Notes: generated from the sequence alone by a model not told the origin. Positions 43,653 through 52,656 are shown, counted from the stretch's first letter. The stretch is 64,000 nt of DNA from Sporichthyaceae bacterium (GCA_036269075.1 DATASX010000004.1:1-64000); one strand, 5' to 3'. Made by a program: numbers and translations.

Positions 43653-44680
43653 GCGCGTCGGCGCCACCGGTCCACGTCGAGGATCAACCGTGGATGCGCA
43701 TCGAGCATCCCAGCGCGGTCGGGACCGCCCGGCGCGCGGCCGCGGCCCTGGCGGATCGGCTCGGTCTGGGCGAGTCGCGTGTGCACGAGATCGAGTTGGT
43801 GGTCAGCGAGGTCGCCGACAACCAACTCAAGCATGCGGGCGGCGGACGGCTGCTGCTGCGCGCGTTCCGGTCCACCGCCGGGCCGGGGCTCGGCCTGGTC
43901 GCCGTCGACGGCGGCCCGGGTATCGCCGATCTCGACTCGGCCACCCGCGACGGCCACTCCACGGCGGGGAGCCTGGGCATCGGGCTGGGCGCGGTGCTGC
44001 GGTTGTGCGACACCTGGGACGCGCACACCGCCCTGGGTCGTGGCACGGTGCTGTCCGTCGGCTTCGGCAACTGCGCGACCGTCGACGGGACGGGCCCGGG
44101 CGACGGCGGCGGCCTGACCCGTCCGATGACCGGGCAGGAGGCCTGTGGCGACGCCTGGGCGGTCCGCCGCGACGGCGCGACGGTCACCGGCCTGCTGGTC
44201 GACGGCCTCGGCCACGGGCCGCTGGCGGCGTCGGCGGCACAGACGGCCGTGCGAGCGTTCGTGGACGCCGATGCCGCGCCGCCCGCGGAACTGCTGGCCC
44301 GGATTCACCGGGCCCTGCAGGGCACCCGGGGAGCGGCGGTCGCCCTCGCGCAGATCAGCGAGGCGTCCGAACTGAGCTACGCCGGTATCGGCAACATCGC
44401 CGGCCACCTGCTCGGCGACGAGCGGCCGCGCCGGCTCACCTCGTTCCCGGGGATCGTCGGCGGCGCGGCCCGGACTCCCCGCGAGATCGCCTACCGACTG
44501 GAGTCCGACACTGTGGTGGTGCTGCACACCGACGGAATCAGCGAGAAGGTGAAACTCGACGCGGCCAGCGGCATCCTGCGCCGCACACCGACGGTGATCG
44601 GCGCCACCGTGCTGCGCGACCACGGCGTACGCAACGACGACGCCGGCGTTCTGGTGCTGCGCCCGGGCGCGGAGCCGTGA
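43640..44680 (+). CDS. ATPase-PP2C fusion (RsbT/W-like + RsbX-like phosphatase)
   Basis: A 346-residue two-domain protein. Residues ~20-145 form a GHKL ATPase (N-box SEVADNQLKHAGGG, G1 VDGGPGIAD, G2 AGSLGIGLGAVLRL). Residues ~155-345 form a SpoIIE/PP2C phosphatase with metal sites intact: GDAWAV, VDGLGHGPL, TDGISE and NDDAGVLVL. RsbX-type phosphatases reset phosphorylated RsbR/RsbS after stress, and the position after rsbT supports that role. A similar ATPase-phosphatase fusion is known in other rsb modules, so the function is inferred. GTG 43640 has GGAG eight bases upstream; GTG 43649 (GTGA overlap) is possible. Confidence 0.88.
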   Translation: MGQVSASAPPVHVEDQPWMRIEHPSAVGTARRAAAALADRLGLGESRVHEIELVVSEVADNQLKHAGGGRLLLRAFRSTAGPGLGLVAVDGGPGIADLDSATRDGHSTAGSLGIGLGAVLRLCDTWDAHTALGRGTVLSVGFGNCATVDGTGPGDGGGLTRPMTGQEACGDAWAVRRDGATVTGLLVDGLGHGPLAASAAQTAVRAFVDADAAPPAELLARIHRALQGTRGAAVALAQISEASELSYAGIGNIAGHLLGDERPRRLTSFPGIVGGAARTPREIAYRLESDTVVVLHTDGISEKVKLDAASGILRRTPTVIGATVLRDHGVRNDDAGVLVLRPGAEP

Positions 44681-46419
44681 CTGCGCTCGTGGGTGAAATC
44701 CTCCGTCTGGACTGGTTGACGGAGGCCGACATCTTCCGGACCCGACAGCGCGCCCGGGACGTGGCCGCCGCGGTCGGCCTGGACCGACAGGACCAGGTCC
44801 GGGTCGCGACGGCGGTGTCCGAGATCGGCCGACAGCTGTTCGGCCCGGAGCCGTCCAGCGTGGTTTTCCGGGTCGCGGGCGACCCGGCCCGCCTGCTGGT
44901 CGAGCTGTCCGCGCCGGCGCCCGCCGGTCCCGGGGGTGCGCTGGAGGAAAGTCCGGCCGGTCGGTTGGTCGACTCGCTGGAGGTGTACCGCGGGCCCGAC
45001 CGGGTCGAGGTGCTGCTGATCAAGGGGTTGCGCCGGGCACCGAGCGTGCCCGAGACGGAGCAACTGCGCCTGGCCCTGCGCGCCGAGGAAAGCCGGTCCA
45101 CGCCCCTGGAACAGCTGCGGGTGCAGAACGCCGACCTCATCGAGACCCTCGAGGAACTGCGCTCCCGGCAACGGGAACTGGCCGAGCTCAACATGGAACT
45201 GGTCTCCACCAACCAGGGCGTGCTGGCCATGTACTCGACGCTGTCGGCCGAACTCGACGCGACCAACCGTGGCGTGGTCGCGCTGTACGCCGAACTCGAC
45301 GAGAGCAGCCGGCAACTGGCCGAGGCCAACGACGCCAAGTCGCGGTTCCTGCGCAGCGTCAGCCACGAACTGCGCGCGCCGGTCAACGCCATCATCGGGC
45401 TGACCGGACTACTGGTCTCCGGTCACCTCGACGCCGAGCAACGCCGCCAGGTCGACTACGTGACCGCCAGCGCCCGAACTGTGCTCGACCTGGTCAACGA
45501 ATTGCTCGACCTGGCCCGGGCCGAGTCCGGCCGGCTGAACATCGAGGTCACCGAGTTCGAACTGCGACCGCTGCTGGAGGAGCTGGCCGCCACCGCGCGT
45601 CCCCTGCTCGTCGGGCGTGGCGTGGCGATCGTCGTCGACGGGTCCGAACCGTCCACCGTGGCCTGCGACCGTGACCTGCTCACCCGCGTGCTGCGCAACC
45701 TGCTGACCAACGCGCTGGCGTTCACCGTGCAGGGCGAGATCAGCATCAGTGCCCGGCAGGCGAGCGAGGGGATCGTGGGGATCGCGGTGGCCGACACCGG
45801 CATCGGGATAGCGCCGGAGCACATCGAGAGTGTGTTCGAGGAGTTCTTCCAGGTGCCCAACCATCTCCAGTCCAGCCGCCACGGGACCGGCTTGGGACTG
45901 GCCTACGCGCGGCGGGTCACCCGCGCGCTGGGCGGGGACCTGGAGCTGGACAGCGTCCCCGGCGTAGGCAGCACATTCACGGTGACACTGCCCGCGGCCA
46001 CCGGGCAGCCCCTCGAGCACCCGACCGAGGTTCGGGTCGGGCACGTCCTGCTGGTCGACGACGACCCGGCATTCCGCCTGCGGCTGCGCGAGCTGCTGAG
46101 CGGTGTCGCCGGGAAGGTGTCCGAGGCCGGGGACGGTGCCGGTGCTTTCGCCGAGATCGCCGCCGAGCGCCCCGACCTGCTGCTGCTGGACCTGCGCATG
46201 CCCGACCGCAGCGGTGCCGACCTGTTCGCGCAGCTGCGATCGGACCCGGAGCCGGCGGTACGGGACCTACCGACCATCCTGATGACCAGCGTTCCCATCG
46301 ACGAGGCGGTGCGGCGCGCGGCCGAACCAGCCGCCGGGCTGTTGAGCAAGCGCAACCTGGACCGCTCCGGGCTGACGCGAGCGATCGCCCGGGCGTTGGG
46401 AGGCAGGGAGGAGTTGTGA
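44677..46419 (+). CDS. Hybrid sensor histidine kinase
   Basis: A 580-residue cytosolic hybrid kinase. Residues 1-130 look like a degenerate GHKL ATPase: the N-box region reads ATAVSEIGRQLFG with the Asn missing. A coiled coil (140-225) leads to the HisKA domain with His230 in SVSHELRAPVNA, then HATPase (NLLTNALAF, ADTGIGIAPE, HGTGLGLAYARR) and a C-terminal receiver at ~454-575 with phospho-acceptor Asp505 and Lys558. No membrane segment is present. It overlaps the previous gene by GTGA and the next by GTGA. It probably passes phosphate to the receiver of the next protein. Confidence 0.9.
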   Translation: MTALVGEILRLDWLTEADIFRTRQRARDVAAAVGLDRQDQVRVATAVSEIGRQLFGPEPSSVVFRVAGDPARLLVELSAPAPAGPGGALEESPAGRLVDSLEVYRGPDRVEVLLIKGLRRAPSVPETEQLRLALRAEESRSTPLEQLRVQNADLIETLEELRSRQRELAELNMELVSTNQGVLAMYSTLSAELDATNRGVVALYAELDESSRQLAEANDAKSRFLRSVSHELRAPVNAIIGLTGLLVSGHLDAEQRRQVDYVTASARTVLDLVNELLDLARAESGRLNIEVTEFELRPLLEELAATARPLLVGRGVAIVVDGSEPSTVACDRDLLTRVLRNLLTNALAFTVQGEISISARQASEGIVGIAVADTGIGIAPEHIESVFEEFFQVPNHLQSSRHGTGLGLAYARRVTRALGGDLELDSVPGVGSTFTVTLPAATGQPLEHPTEVRVGHVLLVDDDPAFRLRLRELLSGVAGKVSEAGDGAGAFAEIAAERPDLLLLDLRMPDRSGADLFAQLRSDPEPAVRDLPTILMTSVPIDEAVRRAAEPAAGLLSKRNLDRSGLTRAIARALGGREEL

Positions 46420-47987
46420 CGACTGCCGGACGGGTTCTGGTCGTCGACGACGTCGAGGCCAACCGATACGTGATCGCCAGCTGGCTGCGCCGCGAAGGAT
46501 TCGAGGTCCTGGAGGCCGCCAACGGCGCCGAGGCGATGACGCGGGTGCGCGCCGAGGTCGACGTTGTCGTGCTGGATGTCCACCTGCCCGACATGTCCGG
46601 GTTCGAGGTTTGCGCCGCGATCAAGGCGGATCCCACGACCGCGGCGGTCCCGGTGATGCACGTCTCGGCGACCTCCGTCGACCCCGACTCCCGGACCCGC
46701 GGGCTCGACGCCGGCGCCGAGGCGTACCTGATCGAGCCGCTGGACGTGGAGGAGTTCCTCGCGACGGTCCGCTCGCTGGCCCGTTCCGGGGAGTCCAGGA
46801 GGCGCAGCGACCGCTCGGTGGATCAGTTGACCCGCCTGGCGAATGCCACCACCCGGATCAACGCGGCGGACAGCCTGGGTGATCTGCTCTCGGCCCTGGT
46901 CACCGGTGCCGCGAGCATCCTCGACCGGCCGGTGCTGGCCGAGGCCAGCTTCGACGAGGCGCGCGGCGCCCGCGCGGTATGCGCCGCACCCGGTGTGGCA
47001 GCGGTCGTGGAGAGCACGACCGAACCGCCGGCCGACGCCCCGGGTGCCGGCTTCACCCTGCTCGAGCATCCGCCGTCGACCTGGACCCGAGCCCTGTCCA
47101 CCGCGGGTGTCGGGGCCCGGCGCTGGCTGCTGTGCCCGGTCGCCGGGCAGCGCCGCCCCGCCGCGGCGCTGGCCGTGGCGATCGACGACGAGGCGCCGCT
47201 GCCGGGCTTCGAACTCGGTCTGCTGCGTCAGTTGACGATCGCCGCCGGTGTCGCCCTGGACAACCTGCGCGCCTACACCACCGAGCACCTGATCGCGCTC
47301 ACCCTGCAACGTGCGCTGCTGCCCGGGGCGCTGCCGGTGGTCGAGGGCCTGGACCTCGAGGCCCGCTACTTCGCCGCAGAGGAAGGCATCAGCGTCGGCG
47401 GAGACTTCTACGACGCGTTCGGCCTGGACGACGGACGCACCGCCGTCGTCGTGGGCGACGTGCAGGGCCACTCGCTGCATGCCGCGACGGTGATGGCCGA
47501 ACTGCGCTTCTCGTTGCGCGCGTTCCTCAGCGAGAATAACTCCGCGGCCCGCGTGCTTACGCTGCTGGACGACCTGATGCGCCGCAACCACCCGCGCGAG
47601 ACCGCGACCCTGGCCCTGCTGGTGATCGACGCCGACCGACGCGGTGTGGAGGTCGCCAACGCCGGGCACATCCCGCCCCTGCTGCTGAGCTCCGGCGAGG
47701 CAAGGTTCCTGCGCGAGTCCAGCCCGCTGCTCGGCATCATTCCCAAGGCCCACACCGCGCACCGGGTGCATCTGCCCGAACCCTGCGTGCTGGCCCTGGT
47801 CACGGACGGTCTGGTGGAACGCCGGGGGCAGAACCTGGCGGACGGCATGGAGACCATGCGCGCGGCGCTGCTGGGGGCCGCGACCCTGGACCCGATCACG
47901 CTGGCGGACGTGCTCGTCGAGCGGTTCGCCACCGGTCCCGCCTCCGACGACATAGCACTGCTGCTGGCCTGCATCCACCCGGCCTGA
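46416..47987 (+). CDS. REC-GAF-like-PP2C phosphatase (RsbU-like)
   Basis: A 523-residue protein. The receiver (residues 5-120) has Asp54 in VVLDVHLPDM, but the conserved Lys is replaced by Glu107 (YLIEPLD). A middle GAF-like region (~135-290) follows. The SpoIIE/PP2C domain (~295-520) is intact: SVGGDFYDAF, VVGDVQGHS, ANAGHIPPLL, TDGLVE, SDDIALLL. RsbU-type phosphatases dephosphorylate the RsbV-like STAS antagonist, here possibly the ATPase-STAS fusion. The receiver suggests direct input from the hybrid kinase. GTG 46416 overlaps the kinase stop (GTGA), with GGGAGG upstream. A hairpin 57 bp after the stop closes the operon. Confidence 0.9.
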   Translation: MTTAGRVLVVDDVEANRYVIASWLRREGFEVLEAANGAEAMTRVRAEVDVVVLDVHLPDMSGFEVCAAIKADPTTAAVPVMHVSATSVDPDSRTRGLDAGAEAYLIEPLDVEEFLATVRSLARSGESRRRSDRSVDQLTRLANATTRINAADSLGDLLSALVTGAASILDRPVLAEASFDEARGARAVCAAPGVAAVVESTTEPPADAPGAGFTLLEHPPSTWTRALSTAGVGARRWLLCPVAGQRRPAAALAVAIDDEAPLPGFELGLLRQLTIAAGVALDNLRAYTTEHLIALTLQRALLPGALPVVEGLDLEARYFAAEEGISVGGDFYDAFGLDDGRTAVVVGDVQGHSLHAATVMAELRFSLRAFLSENNSAARVLTLLDDLMRRNHPRETATLALLVIDADRRGVEVANAGHIPPLLLSSGEARFLRESSPLLGIIPKAHTAHRVHLPEPCVLALVTDGLVERRGQNLADGMETMRAALLGAATLDPITLADVLVERFATGPASDDIALLLACIHPA

Positions 47988-48043
47988 AACTGGCGTCGGG
48001 CCGCGCATCTGACGCCGTGTCACCGCGCAGCCGTACCTACCCG

Positions 48044-48072
48044 CCGGCGCGGATTCCATGAGTCCGCGCCGG
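48044..48072. terminator. Terminator hairpin after the stressosome operon
   Basis: CCGGCGCGGA at 48044-48053 pairs perfectly with 48063-48072; loop TTCCATGAG. It lies between the operon and the DMT transporter gene. Confidence 0.75.
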
Positions 48073-48149
48073 GCCCGCGGGGTTCCCACCCACCGCGCCG
48101 GGGAAGACGCCCCGCATCGACCAGACGGGCAGCTTGGGAGCGGCACGCG

Positions 48150-49121
48150 ATGGATCTTCCGGTGATCGGGCTGAGTCTGGGGTCTGCGGCCGCGACAGCC
48201 GCGTCCACGGTGCTCAAGCAACGCACCGCGACCCGGACGCCTCCGGTGCGGGGCGCCGGTACGGCCGGGCTGCGCCGGTTGATCTCCGCGACCGTCACCC
48301 AGCCGTTGTGGGCGGCTGCCCTGGTCGCGGACTTCCTCGGGGTCGGACTGCAGGTGGTGGCGCTGCACTACGGGGCACTGGCCCTGGTCCAGCCATTGCT
48401 GGTGACCGGGTTGCTGTTCGCGCTCCTGCTCGGCCACATCGGGCGAAAGCCGCCGAGCGTCCGCGAGATCGGCTGGGCGCTGACGGTAGGCGGCAGCCTC
48501 GTCGGATTCCTGCGGGTGTCCGGAGCACTGGATACCGCGCCGCGGGTGCACGTCCACCCGATTCACGCCACGATCTTCGCCGCCTGCCTCGGATTGGCCG
48601 TGGTGATCCTCGTCGTCGGCGGGCAACGGGACGTCCCACCGGCCGGACGGGCCGGGATGCTCGGGCTCGCGGTCGGAGCGATCTACGCGGTCACAGCCTC
48701 CTTGATCAAGGCGGCGACCGGAGTGTTCGCCGACCACGGAGCACTGGCACTGCTGCTCGGTTGGCAACTGTGGGCGGGCCTCGCCGTCGGCACGGTCGGT
48801 CTGATCCTCGGTCAGATCACCTTCCAGGCCGGGCCGCTGACCGCCAGCCTGCCCGCTATCTCGGCCGTCGACCCGTTGCTTTCAGTACTGATCGGCGTGG
48901 TCGTCTACGACGAGCACCTGCACCGCGGACCCGGCCACGGACTGCTCATGCTCGGCCTGGTCGCGGTCCTGGTCGTGGCCATCATCGGCTTGTCACGAAT
49001 CGAGTCCACCGGGCGCACGGAGTCCGAGATGGCACCGGGCCGGTTCACGTCCAGGTGTGCCCCGGCGGGGGAACCTCAGCCGAGCGCCCGGTCCGGGTCG
49101 CATGGAGCATCGCCACCGTGA
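48150..49121 (+). CDS. DMT-superfamily membrane protein
   Basis: A 323-residue membrane protein with about nine or ten helices, of the EamA/DMT-like group found widely in actinobacteria. It has stretches such as FLGVGLQVVALHYGALALVQ and GQITFQAGPLTASLPAISAV. Substrate unknown. The polar C-terminal ~45 residues are outside the membrane domain. The last 77 bp overlap, antisense, the end of the convergent GAF gene. The ATG has GGGAG ten bases upstream. Confidence 0.8.
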   Translation: MDLPVIGLSLGSAAATAASTVLKQRTATRTPPVRGAGTAGLRRLISATVTQPLWAAALVADFLGVGLQVVALHYGALALVQPLLVTGLLFALLLGHIGRKPPSVREIGWALTVGGSLVGFLRVSGALDTAPRVHVHPIHATIFAACLGLAVVILVVGGQRDVPPAGRAGMLGLAVGAIYAVTASLIKAATGVFADHGALALLLGWQLWAGLAVGTVGLILGQITFQAGPLTASLPAISAVDPLLSVLIGVVVYDEHLHRGPGHGLLMLGLVAVLVVAIIGLSRIESTGRTESEMAPGRFTSRCAPAGEPQPSARSGSHGASPP

Positions 49122-49605
49122 CCGTCGCGGCGTGGTCGCGGCGCCGGGCCACCGCGGTGCGGGCACCGAATCCCGCGGCGCGGTCGGTGTACCAGGCCAC
49201 CGAACCCAACGTCGGTCCGGCGCGGAACGTCAGCGGTTCGACATGCGCAGCCGCCAGGCCGTACCGGGCCGCTGCGGTCGCCCGGAACACCGGCCAGCGC
49301 TCCTCCCGGACGAGGTCGCCGACCAGCACCCCGCGGCGACTGCGGTCGGCCAGCACCCGCGGGCCCTGGCGCACCCGGGACTGGAGCAATTCGCACTGCT
49401 CGGCAAGCAGATTGCTGAACACCTCCACCGCATCCACGACCGGCGCGGCACCGGCCGGGCCCCCCGTACCGGGAACGAAAAGGCGGACCGCCACTCCCGC
49501 GGCGCCCAGGCGGCCGGCCCGCGCGCAGATCGCCTCGGCCATCACGACCCACCGCTGCACCCACCCGGCCCCCGCGGTCGCCCGCGCCGGTTCGACCACC
49601 AGCAC
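49045..49605 (-). CDS. GAF-domain protein lacking an output domain
   Basis: A ~186-residue protein. The central region (residues ~20-160) resembles the GAF domains of actinobacterial GAF-ANTAR regulators (VGDLVREERWPVFRATAAA and GPTLGSVAWYTDRAAGF). In those proteins an RNA-binding ANTAR domain follows; here only a short tail with ATVTVAMLHATRTGR is left, so ANTAR is absent. It may be a sensory adaptor or a shortened regulator. The start is uncertain: GTG 49605 has GGTGGG upstream, but the frame is open to 49731. The 3' end overlaps the DMT gene by 77 bp. Confidence 0.6.
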   Translation of the reverse strand: MLVVEPARATAGAGWVQRWVVMAEAICARAGRLGAAGVAVRLFVPGTGGPAGAAPVVDAVEVFSNLLAEQCELLQSRVRQGPRVLADRSRRGVLVGDLVREERWPVFRATAAARYGLAAAHVEPLTFRAGPTLGSVAWYTDRAAGFGARTAVARRRDHAATVTVAMLHATRTGRSAEVPPPGHTWT

Positions 49606-49994
49606 CTGACCCACCCCCGTACCGATGCACCCCCGCGGCCATCGGTCTCGACCAACCACCCGGTTGGCCCGACGAAGCTGCGGACCGCAGGTGCTCCGGT
49701 CGGAGCACTCCCGGCACGCCTTCGCCGACACCCGTTACCAACTGATTGGTTGGAACTTCTGGGTCCACTGTGCGCGGGCGGCACCGTTCGGGCCAATGCG
49801 CTACTCCGGACGGTGTGCCTCGGGAGCACCGAACGGCGGGAAGCTTCGCCCCCGGGTGATCGCTTCGCCCCCGGACAGCCGGCGGTGGCAGGTCTCACAC
49901 GTCAGCCGAGCGTTTGTTCGGCGGTTCTGGGCAATCTCCGACCCGGGGACAGACGAATCAGCTCCGACCGGTGGAGCAACGAGGGGAATCGGCG

Positions 49995-50336
49995 ATGACG
50001 TTGTCGCAGCAGGAACGTCAGCGCCTGCGGGAGATCGAGGCCGCGCTGTCCGCGGACAGCCCTAACCTGGCCCGCCGAATGCGGGCGTTCGCCGTCGCAC
50101 GGTCCCCCCACGCCCCCGGACTGTGCGCAGCCGGACGGACCAATGCGGACGGCCCGACAGCGCGCCGAATCCTCGCGGTAGCCGTGATGGTGGTCGTCAT
50201 GCTGTTGACGATCGGCGAACTCTGCCCCTCCGGGGCCAATGCCGGGTCCTGCGGGAGCGTGAGCGCGTCGCTGGGCTCCGCCGTGCAGGTCCCTTGCTCG
50301 GCCCCGGCCTGCCCGGGACCCGACTGCGTTCTCTGA
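49995..50336 (+). CDS. DUF3040 family small membrane protein
   Basis: A 113-residue protein. The N-terminus MTLSQQERQRLREIEAALSA, with the SPNLARRM segment, is the DUF3040 signature common in actinobacteria. A single membrane helix (RILAVAVMVVVMLLTIGELC) lies at ~57-76, followed by a Ser/Cys-rich segment with five cysteines. The function is unknown. ATG 49995 follows GAGGGGAATCGG. The gene is convergent with the M23-like gene, 8 bp apart. Confidence 0.8.
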   Translation: MTLSQQERQRLREIEAALSADSPNLARRMRAFAVARSPHAPGLCAAGRTNADGPTARRILAVAVMVVVMLLTIGELCPSGANAGSCGSVSASLGSAVQVPCSAPACPGPDCVL

Positions 50337-50344
50337 GCCGGGAC

Positions 50345-51367
50345 TCAGTTCGCCCGCGCGGACACCCAGGTCCCGACCGGCTGCCACCCGGCGGTGTCGT
50401 GGAACCAGACCATTGCCCGGTAGGTCGAGTCCTCGTCGAGTTGGTCGAAGACCACTGAGGTGGCCGTGTGCGGCAGGTCGCGGTGCCGTTCACGCCGGCA
50501 CTCATCCCACTGGTGCGCCTCGGGGTGGTACTTGCCCAGCTCGACGCGGATCGCGTCCACCCCGGGTCCGGCCGGCGACCAGGACACCGCCAATGACGCG
50601 GTGCCCGCATTCAGGCCCACCCAGCCCATGCCGGACGACCCGGGCATCGCCGTCCGATGCGCGGGCAGGCACGAGTCGGAGCCGGCCGGCAGCACGTAGT
50701 GCTTGGGCATGTCGTCGATGCGGCGGACCACACCGAGCGCCAAGGGCCACGCCTGCACGCCCCCGGTCGTGCAGGCCAGCAGGTTGCCGTCGGGTTGCCC
50801 GGCGCCCTTGGTGCTGAACGGCACCGACGGGCCCTCGATCCCGTTGTGCCGCACCTGGAAGTCCAGATAGGTCTCGTCGCAGAACAACTTGCTCGAGTCC
50901 CCGGTGTTGCCCACGGTGCCCAGTCGGTCCCCGGCGGCCACCGCTTGGCCGTCCCGAATGGCGATCTGCGACAGGTGCCCGTACTTGGACACCACGCCAC
51001 CGCCATGGTCCACCCAGACCCAGGTCCCGAAATCCGTCTTGTCGCCAGTGCCGCACGCGTGGCCGTGCGCCTCCCCGATGTGCGCGATCCCGGCCCCCAT
51101 CGCGAACACCCCGGCCTGCGAGGCCGGCCGCCCGTCGCGCTGCCCGGTCGGGATGACGTCGACGCCCCAGAACGTGTGGTGGAGCGGGCATCCCGGGTTG
51201 GTCATCGTGCAGTCGACCCGGGACTCCACCCGCAGCGGCCAGTACACCGGGTCGGAGAACACCACCCCGGGGGCCGGGTTGCCGGTCGCCTGGGCAGGCT
51301 GAATCAGCCAGCCGCCCAACAGCATCGCCAGAGCCACCACCGCCGGCCGGCGCGCACGAGTACCCAC
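50345..51367 (-). CDS. Secreted M23 (LytM-like) fold protein, probably inactive, with FnIII-like tail
   Basis: A 340-residue exported protein. A signal peptide (residues 8-27) precedes a LytM/M23-like domain (~35-175) recognised by WGVDVIPTGQRDG, WVDHGGGVVSKYGHLSQIA and GDRLGTVGNTGDS. The zinc ligands look altered: where M23 has HxGxD the sequence is FWGVD (Phe66...Asp70), and the HxH motif reads YLD (167-169). If this alignment is right it cannot hydrolyse peptidoglycan and may bind or regulate. The C-terminal ~95 residues (GLNAGTASLAVSWSPAG...) look like a fibronectin type III repeat. GTG 51367 follows GGGGGG. Confidence 0.75.
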   Translation of the reverse strand: MGTRARRPAVVALAMLLGGWLIQPAQATGNPAPGVVFSDPVYWPLRVESRVDCTMTNPGCPLHHTFWGVDVIPTGQRDGRPASQAGVFAMGAGIAHIGEAHGHACGTGDKTDFGTWVWVDHGGGVVSKYGHLSQIAIRDGQAVAAGDRLGTVGNTGDSSKLFCDETYLDFQVRHNGIEGPSVPFSTKGAGQPDGNLLACTTGGVQAWPLALGVVRRIDDMPKHYVLPAGSDSCLPAHRTAMPGSSGMGWVGLNAGTASLAVSWSPAGPGVDAIRVELGKYHPEAHQWDECRRERHRDLPHTATSVVFDQLDEDSTYRAMVWFHDTAGWQPVGTWVSARAN

Positions 51368-51518
51368 GGTCCCCCCAGACCGATCGCCGGTGCCGCCGGG
51401 CCCCCGTCCCGGCTCTGACGCACCGCCAGATCAGCAGCACCATGACCGAACCGACGGGCGCCCGGCGGCCGGACCGGAACGGACGTGAGGATCGACTGCG
51501 CCGTCCGGGCGACGGCAG

Positions 51519-52613
51519 GAGCGCACGCTCTATGCCCGGCACATGAAGCTGCGCGAGCTGCTGGCCTCCCGGGGTGACAACATCGGCCCGACCGCGATCC
51601 TCGACCACGGCGCGAATCCGGGCCTGGTCTCGCACTTCACCAAGGCGGCGCTGCTCGACATCGCGGAGAGGTGCCTGGCCGACGCCACGCTCCTTGAGCC
51701 CGGCGCACGGCGCGACGCGGTGACCGGCGCGGTCGCCGATCGCGACTGGGCCCGGCTGGCCCAGTCGCTCGGCGTCGCCACCATCCACATCAGCGAACGC
51801 GACACCCAGATCAGCGCGGAACCCAAGCGGGTCAACGAATTCGTCAACACCTGGTCGGTCGAGGGCTTCTACGAGGAAGGCATCGCCCCGGCCGGGATGG
51901 GCTGGGGAACCCACGAGCGCACCTTGCCGCCGGGAACCCGCACGCATGACGCGGGGCCCCGCAACCAAATCTGCATCGCCCACCCCGGAGCCCGCACCTG
52001 GGTGCGGTCCTGGGTGCCGTGCGGGGAGATCGTCGGCATGGTCATCCGCCACGGCGAGGCTTTCAGCATCTCCGACCGACTGACGGTCTGGGCGGACGAC
52101 GCAGCCGTCTACCGGCCCACCGTGCACTACGCGTACTGCCCGGCCGACGCGGCGATCGCCAGCCTCCACGAGTTGGCGATGCGGGGCGACCGGCTCCAGA
52201 CCGAGCAGCGCATCATGGGCGACGACATCATCGAGGGCCGCGACGAACTCGGAGTGCTGCTGATGGGCCACCCGCTGCGCTCCTGGTGGTACGGGTCGCT
52301 GCTGGACATCCACGAGACCCGCACCCTGGTCCCGCACCAGAACGCCACGACGCTGCAGGTCGCCGCCGCCGTACTGGCCGGCGTGCAGTGGATGTTGGAC
52401 AACCCGAGCAGCGGCGTCCTGCTGCCCGACGACCTCCCGCACGAGGAGATCCTCGAGATCGCTCGGCCCTACCTCGGCCCGGTCGTGTCGGAGTCCGTCG
52501 ACTGGAGCCCGCTCGACGACTGGCAGGAGCCGTTCCCCGGTGCGCGTCCCCGCCCGGCCGATGCCGACGCCTGGCAGTTCGGCACCATCCTGGTCCGCGG
52601 CTCGCAGGGCTGA
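51519..52613 (+). pseudogene. 5'-truncated homospermidine synthase
   Basis: The sequence matches the C-terminal two thirds of homospermidine synthase (saccharopine-dehydrogenase-like): ILDHGANPGLVSHFTK, VHYAYCPADAAIASLHEL and LVPHQNATTLQVAAAVLAGV. The full enzyme has an N-terminal NAD-binding Rossmann domain of ~130 residues. Here the open frame starts only after a TGA at 51486, and similarity (ERTLYARHMKLREL) begins near 51519, before the first ATG (51543). There is no room for the missing part: an M23-like gene starts at 51367. A shortened protein of 356 residues from ATG 51543 could still be made, but NAD binding, and hence synthase activity, is not expected. Confidence 0.65.
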
Positions 52614-52634
52614 GCCGGACGGGTGCGCCGTCGA

Positions 52635-52656
52635 TAGTTTGCAACTAGACTATTTG
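52635..52656. promoter_or_regulatory. Candidate MarR operator in front of Rieske operon
   Basis: Palindrome TAGTT-TGC-AACTA (52635-52647) overlaps TAGACTATTTG (52646-52656). The latter 11-mer recurs in the marR promoter region at 59533. It lies 29-50 bp before the first start codon. Confidence 0.6.

Noticed and set aside
45903-48767. A 954-codon open frame on the minus strand
   Set aside because: It is the antisense shadow of the hybrid kinase and phosphatase genes; no ribosome site, no family similarity, and codon-position bias belongs to the plus strand.
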